Positions 1 to 10,476 of a stretch of DNA of 35,896 bases are shown here, piece after piece (the stretch's first letter is position 1; each line of letters opens with the position of its first letter). The notes under the pieces are model-generated. The model made no database searches. It was not told where the DNA came from and saw nothing but the letters and a program-made list of their open reading frames with translations. This DNA is from Nevskiaceae bacterium. GTDB taxonomy: Bacteria; Pseudomonadota; Gammaproteobacteria; Steroidobacterales; Steroidobacteraceae. The DNA lies in the NCBI GenBank assembly GCA_018883185.1, contig VEQP01000028.1:1-35896 (forward strand), given 5' to 3'. Made by a program: the position numbers and the translations under genes.

Positions 1-39
1 GTCGGGCCCGATGGCCGATATGGCAATGTGCTGTTTCAT
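1..39 (-). CDS. gcvR: GcvR-like ACT-domain protein, N-terminal fragment
   Basis: Only the first 13 codons lie in the window, starting at an ATG on the minus strand at 39. They read MKQHIAISAIGPD, which resembles the opening of the first ACT domain of GcvR, the glycine cleavage system regulatory protein (usual start M-x-Q-x-L-V-I-[ST]-A-L-G-x-D). It is divergent from dapA, the arrangement seen in E. coli and relatives, where gcvR and dapA are head to head. The rest of the gene is off the left edge. The call depends on a short match plus synteny; another ACT-domain protein is possible. Confidence 0.6.
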   Translation of the reverse strand, partial: MKQHIAISAIGPD

Positions 40-83
40 CCGTGGGCCGAGTTTAGCCCTAAGGGCCGGGGATCGCTAACCGG

Positions 84-113
84 TTGCACGAGTTCGCTGT
101 GGCCCCGTACCAT
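84..113 (+). promoter_or_regulatory. Candidate sigma70 promoter for dapA
   Basis: A TTGCAC box at 84-89 and a TACCAT box at 108-113 are separated by 18 bases, and the -10 box ends 30 bases before the dapA ATG. It lies in the short divergent region between the gcvR-like gene and dapA. This is a pattern match by eye only. Confidence 0.3.
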
Positions 114-143
114 CCGTTAGATCTCTCGGCTTTGGCGGTGGAC

Positions 144-1019
144 ATGTTCTCTGGCAGTTTGGTGGCGATCGTCACTCCCATGCTCGCAAACGGCGAGATC
201 GACCGCGCCGCGTGGCTCAGACTGCTCGACTTCCATCTCGACAACGGCACGACGGGCATCATCGTCGGCGGCACCACGGGTGAGTCGGCGACCCTCCTCG
301 AATCAGAGCTGCGCGAGCTGACGAGCACGGCCTTGGAGCACGTCGCCGGCCGCATGAAAGTCATTGCCGGTGCCGGTACGAGCAGCACCGCCGAGACGGT
401 CGCCCGCGTGCGCTGGCTGAGCGCGCTCGGCGTCGATGGCCTGCTGATCGTGACACCCGCCTACGTCAAGCCCACGCAAGACGGTTTGGTTCGGCACTAC
501 ACGGCCGCCGCAGAGGCCTCGAGCGTCCCAATCCTGCTCTACAACGTGCCTGGGCGCACCGCCGTGGACCTGCTGCCGCCCACGGTCGCCCGGTTGGCCA
601 CGGTGCCCAATATCGTGGCGCTGAAGGAGGCGGTGGGCGACATCGAGCGCGTTCGGGAGCTGCTGCGTCTTGCGCCTTCGATCGCGCTGCTCTCGGGCGA
701 CGACGCCAGCTGTCGCGAGGCGGTGCTCGCAGGCGCCAAGGGCGTGATTTCGGTGACGGCCAACGTTGCGCCGCGCGAGATGGCGGACATGATTGCCGCG
801 GCCCTCGAGGGTGACGCCACGCGCGCGGGTCGCATTGATGCGCGGCTGGCAGGCTTGCACGAAAACCTCTTCGTCGAGGCCAATCCGATTCCGGTCAAGT
901 GGGTGCTCGCGCGCATGGGGTTGATGGAAGAGGGCATCCGCTTGCCGCTGACGGCGCTCTCGAGTCGCTTCCACAGCCGGGTTCGCTCGGCAATGGAACG
1001 TGGCGGTCTCAGCGGGTAG
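144..1019 (+). CDS. dapA: 4-hydroxy-tetrahydrodipicolinate synthase
   Basis: Condenses pyruvate with aspartate semialdehyde, the first committed step of diaminopimelate and lysine synthesis in the cytoplasm. The 291-residue product matches the usual length (E. coli 292). GGTTGES at 42-48 contains the T44/T45 pair, YNVPGRT holds Y133 and R138, and the Schiff-base lysine is K161 in ALKEA; all numbers coincide with E. coli. I chose the ATG at 144 because MFSGSLVAIVTPM is the family N-terminus; an in-frame TTG at 84 would add 20 unrelated residues and overlaps the candidate promoter. A small lipoprotein gene follows after 8 bases, as dapA-bamC does in other Gammaproteobacteria. Confidence 0.97.
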   Translation: MFSGSLVAIVTPMLANGEIDRAAWLRLLDFHLDNGTTGIIVGGTTGESATLLESELRELTSTALEHVAGRMKVIAGAGTSSTAETVARVRWLSALGVDGLLIVTPAYVKPTQDGLVRHYTAAAEASSVPILLYNVPGRTAVDLLPPTVARLATVPNIVALKEAVGDIERVRELLRLAPSIALLSGDDASCREAVLAGAKGVISVTANVAPREMADMIAAALEGDATRAGRIDARLAGLHENLFVEANPIPVKWVLARMGLMEEGIRLPLTALSSRFHSRVRSAMERGGLSG

Positions 1020-1027
1020 AATTGCGT

Positions 1028-1306
1028 ATGCGTTATCTCCGTCTCTTGCTCTGCCTGTCCCTGGTTTTGTCGGTCGCCGGCTGCGGCTCATTGTTCAAGG
1101 TCAGCTGTGCCAAACCGGGCGACTTCGCCGGTGCAGTGGACAACCCGCCGCTGAAGATTCCGGCTGGTCTCGACCCCCCGGACACCCGGGCCGCACTGAC
1201 GATTCCGCCGCTGCAGACGCCCGAGGCGCCGCGACCCGCGGACGCCCCATGCATCGACACCCCACCCAAATTCAACCCGGCTCCGCCCAAGCGCCCGCAG
1301 GCTTGA
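1028..1306 (+). CDS. Small BamC/NlpB-like outer-membrane lipoprotein
   Basis: A 92-residue protein with a signal peptide and a lipobox (LSVAGC, Cys about residue 19), so it should be lipidated and sorted through the Lol pathway. After the Cys it contains an L-K-I-P-A-G-L-D-P-P-D-T-R-x-A-L-x-I-P stretch, which resembles the N-terminal unstructured segment of BamC, the segment that binds BamD. It lacks the two helix-grip domains that make normal BamC about 340 residues. It sits directly behind dapA, the place of bamC. Most likely a short BamC-type lipoprotein reduced to its N-terminal peptide. Proline-rich C-terminus. Function is inferred from position and this motif only. Confidence 0.65.
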   Translation: MRYLRLLLCLSLVLSVAGCGSLFKVSCAKPGDFAGAVDNPPLKIPAGLDPPDTRAALTIPPLQTPEAPRPADAPCIDTPPKFNPAPPKRPQA

Positions 1307-1312
1307 TATCAT
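1307..1312 (+). promoter_or_regulatory. Candidate -10 element for tRNA-Ser
   Basis: TATCAT lies 17 bases before the tRNA 5' end, just after the lipoprotein stop codon. I see no convincing -35 box at the expected spacing, so this is weak. Confidence 0.25.
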
Positions 1313-1329
1313 CCGCTGCCGCTTGAATC

Positions 1330-1419
1330 GGAGAGGTGGCCGAGCGGTCGAAGGCGCTTGATTGGAAGTCAAGTAACATCGCAAGGTGTTCGTGGGTTCG
1401 AATCCCACCCTCTCCGCCA
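1330..1419 (+). tRNA. tRNA-Ser(GGA)
   Basis: A 90-base class II tRNA with CCA encoded. The acceptor stem is GGAGAGG (1330-1336) paired with CCTCTCC (1409-1415). The anticodon stem CTTGA/TCAAG flanks the loop TTGGAAG, giving anticodon GGA at 1364-1366, which reads UCC and UCU serine codons. A long variable arm (AACATC/GGTGTT with GCAA loop) is diagnostic of serine tRNAs, and the T arm reads GTGGGTTCGAATCCCAC. The SRP RNA gene follows 24 bases downstream. Confidence 0.98.
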
Positions 1420-1443
1420 TATCCTGAATAGGGCCAGTCCTAT

Positions 1444-1555
<112 letters not shown>

Positions 1556-1596
1556 TCCCTTTCGCAGGTCTGGCCGGGCCTTCCACGGGGGCTCCG

Positions 1597-3234
1597 GTGA
1601 GTTACACCGCACTCGCGCGCAAGTGGCGGCCCCGACGGTTCGAGGAACTCACCGGGCAGGAGCATGTGCTGCAGGCCCTCTCCAATGCCCTCGCGACCAA
1701 CCGGGTGCACCACGCCTTCCTGTTCACTGGAACCCGCGGGGTTGGCAAGACCACCATCGCGCGCATTCTCGCCAAATGCCTGAACTGCGAGACCGGCCTC
1801 GGCCCGACGCCCTGCGGCGAGTGTGCGACCTGCCGCGAGATTGACGAGGGGCGCTTCGTCGATCTGATCGAGGTCGATGCGGCCTCGCGCACCAAGGTCG
1901 ACGACACCCGCGAGTTGCTCGATAACGTGCAGTACGCGCCCACCCGCGGGCGCTACAAGGTCTACCTCATCGACGAAGTGCACATGCTCTCGACGCACTC
2001 GTTCAATGCGCTATTGAAGACTCTCGAAGAGCCGCCGCCGCACGTCAAGTTCCTGCTGGCGACCACTGATCCGCAGAAATTGCCGGTGACGGTGCTGTCG
2101 CGTTGCTTGCAGTTCAACCTCAAGCGGCTCTCAGTGAGCCTGATCGCTGAGCGCATCAAGACCGTGCTCGACGCCGAAGGCGTGCCATACGATGCCGCTG
2201 CCGTGCGCCTTGTCGCGGAGGCTGCCGATGGCAGCATGCGCGATGGTCTCTCGCTGCTCGATCAATTGCTGGCCTTCGGTGGTGGCAAAGTCGCCGAGGC
2301 TGAAGCGCGAACCATGCTCGCGACCGTCGATCGCAAGCAAGTGGCGCAGTTGGCGCGGCTGCTCGCGCAGCTTGAGCCCGCGGCGCTCTTGGAGTTCGTA
2401 GCCTCCCTCGATGAATGGGCTCCTGACTACGGCGATGTGCTCGATGCGCTCGCCACATTGCTCGTGCGCGTGGCGCTGAAGCAGACGATGCCCGCGTACG
2501 AGGGGGACGAGTTACACCCTGTGGAACTGCTCGCCGAGTTGGCGGCGCAGCTGTCGCCGGAAGACGTGCAGTTGTTTTATCAGACCGCGATCCTTGGACG
2601 ACGTGATCTGGTGTGGGCACCCGATCCGCGCACCGGATTCGAGATGACGGTGCTGCGCATGATTGCCTTCCGACCGAATGCGACGCCGGAGGGTTCGGCG
2701 GCGGCAGCTGTCCCGGCGCAGGTGCGGGTCGGCGCTGCGACACCGCGGAGCACCGCCGCGAGCCCCATCGCTTCGGCGCCGAGCAGCGCGAACGGCGTGC
2801 CGCAGTCATCGGCGTCTGCTGTTGCGCCCGAGGGCGCGTCTGCCGCACCCGGCGTCGATCCGGCGCGTTGGGCCGAGACGCTGGCGGCACTCGAAGTCGG
2901 TGGCGCAGCGCGGCAGCTTGCCGCGAATTGCGTGTTTAGTTCGCGTAGCGGCAACCTCGTGCGCCTGACGCTCGATCCGTCGCAATCTTTGCTGCGTACC
3001 TCGGCGCTCATCGACAAGCTTGCGCAGGCCCTTAGTCGCCACCTCGGCGAATCGCTGCGGGTCGAGGTGGAACTCGGGTCGTCTCCCGTCGACAGTCCTG
3101 CTCGCGCCGAGCAGCGCGCCGTTTCGGAGGGGCTCGATGCTGCGCGCCGCACGCTTGAGGACGATTCGACAGTGCGCGGCTTCAAAGAAAAATTCGGCGC
3201 GACGCTGAACCCGGATTCCGTGAAACCTGTTTGA
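1597..3234 (+). CDS. dnaX: DNA polymerase III subunits gamma/tau
   Basis: ATPase of the clamp loader that opens and loads the beta sliding clamp. The 545-residue protein has Walker A GTRGVGKT at 45-52, four zinc-binding cysteines C64, C73, C76 and C79 as in E. coli, a Walker B region LIDEVHM (124-130), and a sensor 1/SRC segment LLATTDP...LSRC ending at residue 170. After about residue 365 there is an Ala/Ser/Pro-rich linker, then a C-terminal tau region (about 415-545). It is shorter than the 643-residue E. coli tau. GTG start at 1597 begins the conserved MSYTALARKWRP. ybaB and recR follow with short gaps, the standard dnaX-ybaB-recR operon. I saw no A-rich slippery heptamer of the E. coli type between 2500 and 3000. 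Confidence 0.96.
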   Translation: MSYTALARKWRPRRFEELTGQEHVLQALSNALATNRVHHAFLFTGTRGVGKTTIARILAKCLNCETGLGPTPCGECATCREIDEGRFVDLIEVDAASRTKVDDTRELLDNVQYAPTRGRYKVYLIDEVHMLSTHSFNALLKTLEEPPPHVKFLLATTDPQKLPVTVLSRCLQFNLKRLSVSLIAERIKTVLDAEGVPYDAAAVRLVAEAADGSMRDGLSLLDQLLAFGGGKVAEAEARTMLATVDRKQVAQLARLLAQLEPAALLEFVASLDEWAPDYGDVLDALATLLVRVALKQTMPAYEGDELHPVELLAELAAQLSPEDVQLFYQTAILGRRDLVWAPDPRTGFEMTVLRMIAFRPNATPEGSAAAAVPAQVRVGAATPRSTAASPIASAPSSANGVPQSSASAVAPEGASAAPGVDPARWAETLAALEVGGAARQLAANCVFSSRSGNLVRLTLDPSQSLLRTSALIDKLAQALSRHLGESLRVEVELGSSPVDSPARAEQRAVSEGLDAARRTLEDDSTVRGFKEKFGATLNPDSVKPV

Positions 3235-3246
3235 GGACACTGCGAC

Positions 3247-3567
3247 ATGGCGAATATTGGCAACATGATGAAGCAGGCCGAGGCCCTGCAGCGCAACATG
3301 CAGAAGGCGCAGGAGGAGATCGGTCGCATGGAAGTGACCGGCGAATCTGGCGGCGGCATGGTCAAGGTCACAATGACCGGCAAGCATGAAGTGAAGCGTG
3401 TGCAGATCGAACCGGCTGTCATTGGCGAGGATCGGGAGATGCTTGAGGATCTCATCGCTGCCGCCATCAACGATGCGGTGCGGCGGGTCGAGACACAGAG
3501 CCAGCAGCGCATGTCCGAATTGATGTCGGGGCTGCGGCTGCCGCCCGGCATGAAGATGCCGTTCTGA
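3247..3567 (+). CDS. ybaB: YbaB/EbfC family nucleoid-associated protein
   Basis: A 106-residue protein of the YbaB/EbfC family, small dimeric DNA-binding proteins that associate with the nucleoid. It starts [15 protein letters not shown] with a helix rich in Lys, Gln and Glu, and contains the conserved [15 protein letters not shown] strand region. The length is close to the usual 105-110. It starts 12 bases after dnaX and ends 16 bases before recR; the conserved order dnaX-ybaB-recR supports the name and a possible link with recombinational repair. Confidence 0.95.
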   Translation: MANIGNMMKQAEALQRNMQKAQEEIGRMEVTGESGGGMVKVTMTGKHEVKRVQIEPAVIGEDREMLEDLIAAAINDAVRRVETQSQQRMSELMSGLRLPPGMKMPF

Positions 3568-3583
3568 TCGGCGTTTTTTCGGC

Positions 3584-4180
3584 ATGAAACACCCGCCGTC
3601 GCTGTCGCGACTGATCGATGCGCTGCGCACCCTGCCGGGTGTAGGACCGAAGACTGCCCAGCGCATGGCATTTCATTTGTTGCAGGACGGGCGTGATGGC
3701 GCGCGCGTGCTCGCTGACAGTCTGACCGTAGCCCTCTCTCGAATTGGGCGCTGTACCCGCTGTCGAATGTTCACCGAGACCGAAAGCTGTTTCGTGTGCA
3801 GCTCGCCGCAGCGCGATGCGGGGCTGCTATGCGTGGTGGAATCGCCCGCCGATGTCGTGGCGATCGAGCAATCGGCGGGTTATCGCGGACGGTACTTCGT
3901 GCTGATGGGACACCTCTCGCCGCTCGATGGCGTCGGGCCCGAGCAGCTCGGCGTGCCGGCGCTCGAGGCCTTGCTCGAGGAGGGTGGGGTGCGCGAGCTA
4001 ATTCTGGCGACAAATCCGACGGTGGAGGGTGAGGCTACAGCGCATTTCTTGTCGGAACTCGCTCGCGCTCGAGGGCTGCGTGCCACGCGCATTGCGCATG
4101 GTGTACCGGTCGGTGGCGAGCTCGAATACATCGACGGCGGTACGCTTGCGCACGCACTCGCCGGTCGTCACTCTCTCTGA
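3584..4180 (+). CDS. recR: Recombination protein RecR
   Basis: Component of RecFOR, which loads RecA onto gapped single-stranded DNA. 198 residues, the normal length. A helix-hairpin-helix [11 protein letters not shown] lies at 17-27, a zinc finger uses C57, C60, C69 and C72, and a Toprim domain follows from about residue 81 ([10 protein letters not shown], then [15 protein letters not shown]). The last 13 bases overlap the 3' end of rsgA on the opposite strand, so the two genes converge without room for a separate terminator. Confidence 0.97.
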   Translation: MKHPPSLSRLIDALRTLPGVGPKTAQRMAFHLLQDGRDGARVLADSLTVALSRIGRCTRCRMFTETESCFVCSSPQRDAGLLCVVESPADVVAIEQSAGYRGRYFVLMGHLSPLDGVGPEQLGVPALEALLEEGGVRELILATNPTVEGEATAHFLSELARARGLRATRIAHGVPVGGELEYIDGGTLAHALAGRHSL

Positions 4181-5097
4181 TTTCGTCCGCCGGTGTTGCG
4201 GCCCGGGCCCCGGGCCTCGCGCAGCTGCGCGTACAGCCGGCGTAGACGCCGATAACTCTCGTATCGACGCGCATCGAACGAACCGGTCTCGGCCGCTTCG
4301 CGTACGGCGCAGGCCGGCTCCCGCAGGTGCTGGCAGTCCTGGAAGCGACAGGCGACGCCAAGGCGATCGACCTCCGGAAATCCGAGGCTACGCGCCTCGA
4401 GCATGTCGATAGCGGGAGCGAAGTCGCGCACGCCCGGCGAGTCGATCAGCTGCCCGCCACCCGGCAAATCGTAGAGCCTCGAACTTGTGGTCGTGTGGCG
4501 TCCTTCCGCATCACGGTCGAGTTCGCCGGTCACGAGCTGCGCCTGCGGCACCAACGCGCCGATGAGCGACGACTTGCCAACACCCGACTGACCGACGAAT
4601 ACAGCCGTTTCCTCGTGCAGCGCTTCGCGCAGTGCTCCGAGGTCCTCGCCGCGTGTCGTGCTGCAGTGCAGCACCGGATAGCCTGCATCGCGAAAACTCG
4701 CGGTCAGTTCGGTCGCCGGCATACCCTCAATCAGGTCAACCTTGTTGAGCACTACCAGTGCGCGCAGGCCCGCGGAACTTGCTGCGCACAGATAACGATC
4801 GACGATGAACAGATCAGGCGAGGGGAGTGGTGCGAAGACGACGACCACCAGACTGAGGTTGGCTACCACCGGTTCGCCATCGCCCCGCAAGGTCGAGCGC
4901 GACAGCATGCTGGTCCTAGGAAGAATGTCTAGGACATGCACTTCGCCATGCGCGGCATCGCTTTCGCAGCGTACCCAGTCGCCGCAGACGCAATGCATCT
5001 TGCGACCGAACGGGCGTGCGTCATGACACGTACCGCTCGCGTCCCGCACTTGCAGGTGCCGGCCGTAGGCAGCGATCACCTGGGCTTCAAAAGACAA
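4168..5097 (-). CDS. rsgA: Ribosome small subunit-dependent GTPase A
   Basis: Circularly permuted GTPase that acts late in 30S subunit maturation. The 309-residue protein has an N-terminal OB-fold (about 1-65), then the GTPase motifs in permuted order: G4 NKVD at 118-121, G1 GQSGVGKSS at 169-177, G3 DSPG at 219-222. The C-terminal zinc site is C250, C255, H257 and C263. It starts at 5097, divergent from orn (63 bases between), an arrangement shared with E. coli. Its 3' end overlaps recR by 13 bases. Confidence 0.97.
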   Translation of the reverse strand: MSFEAQVIAAYGRHLQVRDASGTCHDARPFGRKMHCVCGDWVRCESDAAHGEVHVLDILPRTSMLSRSTLRGDGEPVVANLSLVVVVFAPLPSPDLFIVDRYLCAASSAGLRALVVLNKVDLIEGMPATELTASFRDAGYPVLHCSTTRGEDLGALREALHEETAVFVGQSGVGKSSLIGALVPQAQLVTGELDRDAEGRHTTTSSRLYDLPGGGQLIDSPGVRDFAPAIDMLEARSLGFPEVDRLGVACRFQDCQHLREPACAVREAAETGSFDARRYESYRRLRRLYAQLREARGPGRNTGGRNQRE

Positions 5098-5123
5098 CGC
5101 GCAGTCCTCCTCGGGGGAAACAC

Positions 5124-5139
5124 TCTAGCCTCTGCTAGA
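5124..5139. repeat. Short inverted repeat between rsgA and orn
   Basis: TCTAGC-CTCT-GCTAGA is a perfect 6-base inverted repeat with a 4-base spacer in the 63-base divergent region. It could be an operator, or TAGACT inside it could be a -10 box for orn. No function can be assigned from sequence alone. Confidence 0.35.
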
Positions 5140-5160
5140 CTCGGCCACAACGCCCGAGAC

Positions 5161-5733
5161 ATGGATGCTCGCATGCCAAGTCGTGATGCCCTGATCTGGA
5201 TCGACCTCGAGATGACCGGTCTGAAGCCACAGTCGGACACCATCATCGAGATTGCGACCTTAGTCACCGATTCCCAGTTGCGACTGATCGCCGAAGGGCC
5301 GGTACTCGCCATTCATCAGGACGAGGCTACGCTCGCCACGATGGATGAGTGGAACCAGCGCCAGCACGGCTCCTCGGGTCTGCTGGCGCGGGTGCGCGGC
5401 AGTACCGTCACGCTTGCTGAAGCAGAGAGGGCCACGCTCGATTTTCTCGCGCAGCATGTCGAGCCCGGTGCTTCGCCAATGTGCGGTAACAGCATCTGCC
5501 AGGATCGGCGCTTCATGGCGCGACTGATGCCGCAACTGGAAACGTTTTTTCATTACCGAAATCTCGATGTCAGTACGGTCAAGGAGCTCGCGCGCCGCTG
5601 GGCCCCGCAGCTCGCGGCGGGTTTCAACAAGGAAGGCACGCACCTCGCACTCGATGACATTCGCGAGTCGGTACGCGAGCTGCAGTTCTATCGCGAGCAT
5701 TTTTTCGTGCCGGGGGTCCGCGGCGCGTGTTGA
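5161..5733 (+). CDS. orn: Oligoribonuclease
   Basis: A 3'-5' exoribonuclease of the DEDDh type that degrades the shortest RNAs, including the pGpG product of c-di-GMP hydrolysis. From the ATG at 5161 it has 190 residues (E. coli 181); an ATG at 5173 would give 186 and I cannot decide firmly between them. The first exonuclease motif is IDLEMTG (D15, E17), the second [11 protein letters not shown], and the third is GTHLALDD with the catalytic His and Asp. [12 protein letters not shown] is also typical. The gene ends with a 7-base overlap of the next coding region. Confidence 0.95.
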   Translation: MDARMPSRDALIWIDLEMTGLKPQSDTIIEIATLVTDSQLRLIAEGPVLAIHQDEATLATMDEWNQRQHGSSGLLARVRGSTVTLAEAERATLDFLAQHVEPGASPMCGNSICQDRRFMARLMPQLETFFHYRNLDVSTVKELARRWAPQLAAGFNKEGTHLALDDIRESVRELQFYREHFFVPGVRGAC

Positions 5734-6718
5734 GTGTCGAGGACTCCGTCCGTACGTTACCCACCTTCCGGGAGGTGGCGGCCGCGGCCGATCGGCTGCA
5801 AGGACGCGTGCTGCGTACGCCGGTGTGGCGCTCGGCGCGGCTTGATGCGCGCACCGGGCGGCGCGTGTTCCTCAAGTGCGAGAACCTGCAACACGTGGGC
5901 GCATTCAAGTACCGCGGCGCGCTCAACGCCTTGTTGCATCGACAGGCCGAGGGTGCTGCGCCGGGACTCGTCGCAACGCATTCCTCCGGCAATCACGGTG
6001 CCGCGCTTGCGCGCGCCGCGCGAGAACTCGGCTGGGAATGCTGCGTAGTCGTACCTCGCGATACCTCCGCTGCGAAACTTGCCAACATTCGGGCGCAGGG
6101 CGTTGAACCGCTGCTTTGCGAGCCAGGTCTTGCAGCGCGCGAAGCCGCCACCGCGCGACTCATTGCCGAGCGCGGCGCGGAACTTGTGCACCCATTCGAT
6201 GATGCACGGGTGATTGCCGGACAGGGCACGGCGGCGCTCGAGTTGCTTGCAGAAGTATCGCAGCTCGATGTGCTGAGCGCGCCGGTCGGCGGCGGTGGCT
6301 TGCTAGGCGGGTCTGCGCTCGCCGCACGCGCCATGGCGCGGAAGTGCCGCGTCATCGGCGTCGAGCCCGAGCTCGCCGATGATGCCGCACGATCCTTTCG
6401 CACTGGCACACGCGTCGGCTTCGCTACGCCGCCGCCCACGCTGGCTGACGGTCTGCGCGGTTCTATCGGTGCGCTGCCGTTCGAGCTGTTTCAACGACAC
6501 GTCGATGACGTGCTGACGGTGAGTGAGGCCGCGATCGTGACGGCGATGCGCGTCATGCTCGAAGAGTGTTGTCTGCTGATCGAGCCGTCCTCCGCCGTGC
6601 CGGTTGCGGCACTGCTCGAAGGTCGATTGGGTGACTCGGGAGATGCCGTCGGCATCATCCTCTCGGGGGGCAACGTCGATCTGGGCGTTTGTCCGTTTCT
6701 TGCGGGGCGCGCGACGAT

Positions 6719-6722
<4 letters not shown>
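5727..6722 (+). CDS. PLP-dependent threonine/serine dehydratase family enzyme
   Basis: Fold type II pyridoxal-phosphate enzyme of the threonine dehydratase/serine racemase group, 331 residues. The PLP lysine is K61 in AFKYRGA, the substrate loop is SSGNHG (86-91), and the phosphate-binding glycine loop is GGGGLLGG near residue 190. There is no C-terminal ACT-like regulatory domain, so it is not a biosynthetic IlvA and would not be inhibited by isoleucine. It probably deaminates hydroxy-amino acids such as threonine, serine or hydroxyaspartate, or racemises serine; these cannot be told apart here. GTG start at 5727 (TTG at 5730 also possible) overlaps the orn stop. Its stop overlaps that of ppsA, which converges on it. 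Confidence 0.85.
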
Positions 6723-9082
<2,360 letters not shown>

Positions 9083-9088
9083 GGTATT

Positions 9089-9092
9089 TCCT
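9089..9092 (-). promoter_or_regulatory. Ribosome binding site that sets the ppsA start
   Basis: AGGA on the minus strand, 6 bases before the GTG at 9082. It supports the GTG over the longer open frame. Confidence 0.6.
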
Positions 9093-9126
9093 GGCTGGAT
9101 TTTGTGGAACACTCGGGGTTGTGCGG

Positions 9127-9138
9127 GGCAGCGCTGCC
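9127..9138. promoter_or_regulatory. Palindrome in the ppsA-ppsR divergent region
   Basis: GGCAGCGCTGCC is a perfect 12-base palindrome 2 bases before the ppsR Shine-Dalgarno. In the 69-base region that must carry both promoters it could be an operator or an mRNA hairpin near the ppsR ribosome site. Function unknown. Confidence 0.4.
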
Positions 9139-9140
9139 GA

Positions 9141-9146
9141 GGAGGG
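9141..9146 (+). promoter_or_regulatory. Ribosome binding site that sets the ppsR start
   Basis: GGAGGG, 5 bases before the GTG at 9152. The same frame is open much further upstream inside ppsA, so this site decides the start. Confidence 0.75.
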
Positions 9147-9151
9147 CTGAG

Positions 9152-9973
9152 GTGACGGGAAGAACGGTGTTTTTCGTGTCTGACCAGACTGGAGTGACGG
9201 CCGAGACCATGGGTCACAGCCTCATGACGCAATTCGAGGGGCTGCAATTTCGGGCCGTGACTTTGCCATTTGTGTCGACGATTGACAAGGCGGAAGAGGC
9301 CGTACGGCGCATTAACGCCGCCGCCCTCGAAACCGGGCAGCGGCCGGTGATTTTCGGCACCCTCGTGCAGGATGAACTGCGGGAGGTCATCAAGGGCAGC
9401 AACGCGCTGTTCCTCGATTTCTTCGAAGCCTTCGTCGGTCCGCTCGAGCGGGAACTCGGCACGGCCTCCTCGCACAGCGCGGGACGCGCCCACGGCATTG
9501 CCGATGCGGTCGGCTATGCCGCCCGCATCGACGCCACCAACTACGCGCTCGCCAACGACGATGGTTCCAATCGCGACTACGGTCGGGCGGATGTGATTCT
9601 TGTGGGTGTGTCGCGCTCGGGCAAGACGCCGACCTGTCTGTATCTGGCCATGCAGTACGGGGTGTATGCGGCCAATTATCCGCTCACGGACGATGATCTG
9701 GAGTCGACCCGGCTGCCACCGGGTCTGCAGTCGTTCAAGGGTAAGCTCTTCGGACTGCGTATCGCTTCAACGCGCCTGCAACAGATTCGGCAGGAACGCC
9801 GGCCAAACAGCCGCTACGCCTCGCCGCAGCAGGTACAATTCGAAACCAGAGCCGCCGAGTCCATCTTCCAACGAAACGGCATTCCCACGCTCGACACCAC
9901 CGAGTGTTCGATCGAGGAAATCTCGGTACGCATCCTGGAAGCCACGGGTGTTGAACGACGGATCCGACCCTGA
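9152..9973 (+). CDS. ppsR: PEP synthase regulatory protein (kinase/pyrophosphorylase)
   Basis: Bifunctional DUF299-family enzyme that inactivates PEP synthase by ADP-dependent phosphorylation of its regulatory threonine and reactivates it by phosphate-dependent removal. 273 residues from the GTG at 9152 (E. coli 277). The N-terminus [17 protein letters not shown] is the family signature, and the P-loop is GVSRSGKT at 152-159. Later segments FGLRIAS and RYASPQQV are also conserved. It is head to head with its substrate gene ppsA, the usual arrangement. The stop overlaps the start of the DUF1249 gene by one base. Confidence 0.95.
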   Translation: MTGRTVFFVSDQTGVTAETMGHSLMTQFEGLQFRAVTLPFVSTIDKAEEAVRRINAAALETGQRPVIFGTLVQDELREVIKGSNALFLDFFEAFVGPLERELGTASSHSAGRAHGIADAVGYAARIDATNYALANDDGSNRDYGRADVILVGVSRSGKTPTCLYLAMQYGVYAANYPLTDDDLESTRLPPGLQSFKGKLFGLRIASTRLQQIRQERRPNSRYASPQQVQFETRAAESIFQRNGIPTLDTTECSIEEISVRILEATGVERRIRP

Positions 9974-10437
9974 TGAATACGCCCTTGACTGTCGAAGAAT
10001 TGCTGCCGGTCAGCTGGCGGGCGCGGCCACGCAGTTTTGTCGCGCTCATGGGCGTCTACGAAAGCAATTACCGGCGGCTGTTGCGTTTGACCGGGAACCC
10101 GCGCGCCTTGCCGGTCGGGGAGTGCCGCGCGACGGTGGATGGCGACTGTGATCTCATCCTGCGGGTCACCGAGCAGTCTGTGTACACCACCATGATCGAG
10201 CTCACCTACCGATTCGCCGGCGAGGCGGGCGAGGTCACGTCGCTGCCCGATCTGCAGTTGAGGGTCTATCACGATGCGCGTCTTGCCGAAGCGCATGCCT
10301 GGGCACAGAGCCATGCTCACCCGCGTCTGTGCGACTGGCGCCGCGGCCTCGACCAAGATCTTGACGAGCGCTGGGCGCGCAACGTCATGCTGAACAAGTG
10401 GCTCGAATACTGTCTCGAGCGCGGCTATCGGTTTTGA
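9973..10437 (+). CDS. DUF1249 (YqiB-like) family protein
   Basis: A 154-residue soluble protein of the DUF1249/YqiB family, whose function is not established. Recognisable segments are ALMGVYESNYRRLLRL near the N-terminus, a strand pair around YTTMIELTYRF, and LPDLQLRVYHDARLAEA, followed by the C-terminal LNKWLEYCLERGY helix. The start ATG shares its A with the last base of the ppsR stop, so the two are translationally coupled. In other Gammaproteobacteria this family sits near nudF and cpdA, so its place here behind ppsR is different. Confidence 0.85.
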   Translation: MNTPLTVEELLPVSWRARPRSFVALMGVYESNYRRLLRLTGNPRALPVGECRATVDGDCDLILRVTEQSVYTTMIELTYRFAGEAGEVTSLPDLQLRVYHDARLAEAHAWAQSHAHPRLCDWRRGLDQDLDERWARNVMLNKWLEYCLERGYRF

Positions 10438-10476
10438 CCCGATCGCCCGAGTTAGTCTCCAGAGTCAGTGCGGGGC

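Noticed and set aside
303..1091. 262-codon minus-strand frame across dapA
   Set aside because: Opposite to a complete dapA with all catalytic residues; the translated sequence is Arg/His-rich with no domain.
2580..3671. Long minus-strand frames of 286 and 363 codons over dnaX-ybaB-recR
   Set aside because: They run across three conserved genes and gene boundaries; shadows only.
9083..9493. Upstream extension of ppsA giving a 924-residue protein
   Set aside because: It is antisense to ppsR, does not resemble PEP synthase, and the GTG at 9082 has a well-spaced AGGA and gives the normal family length.
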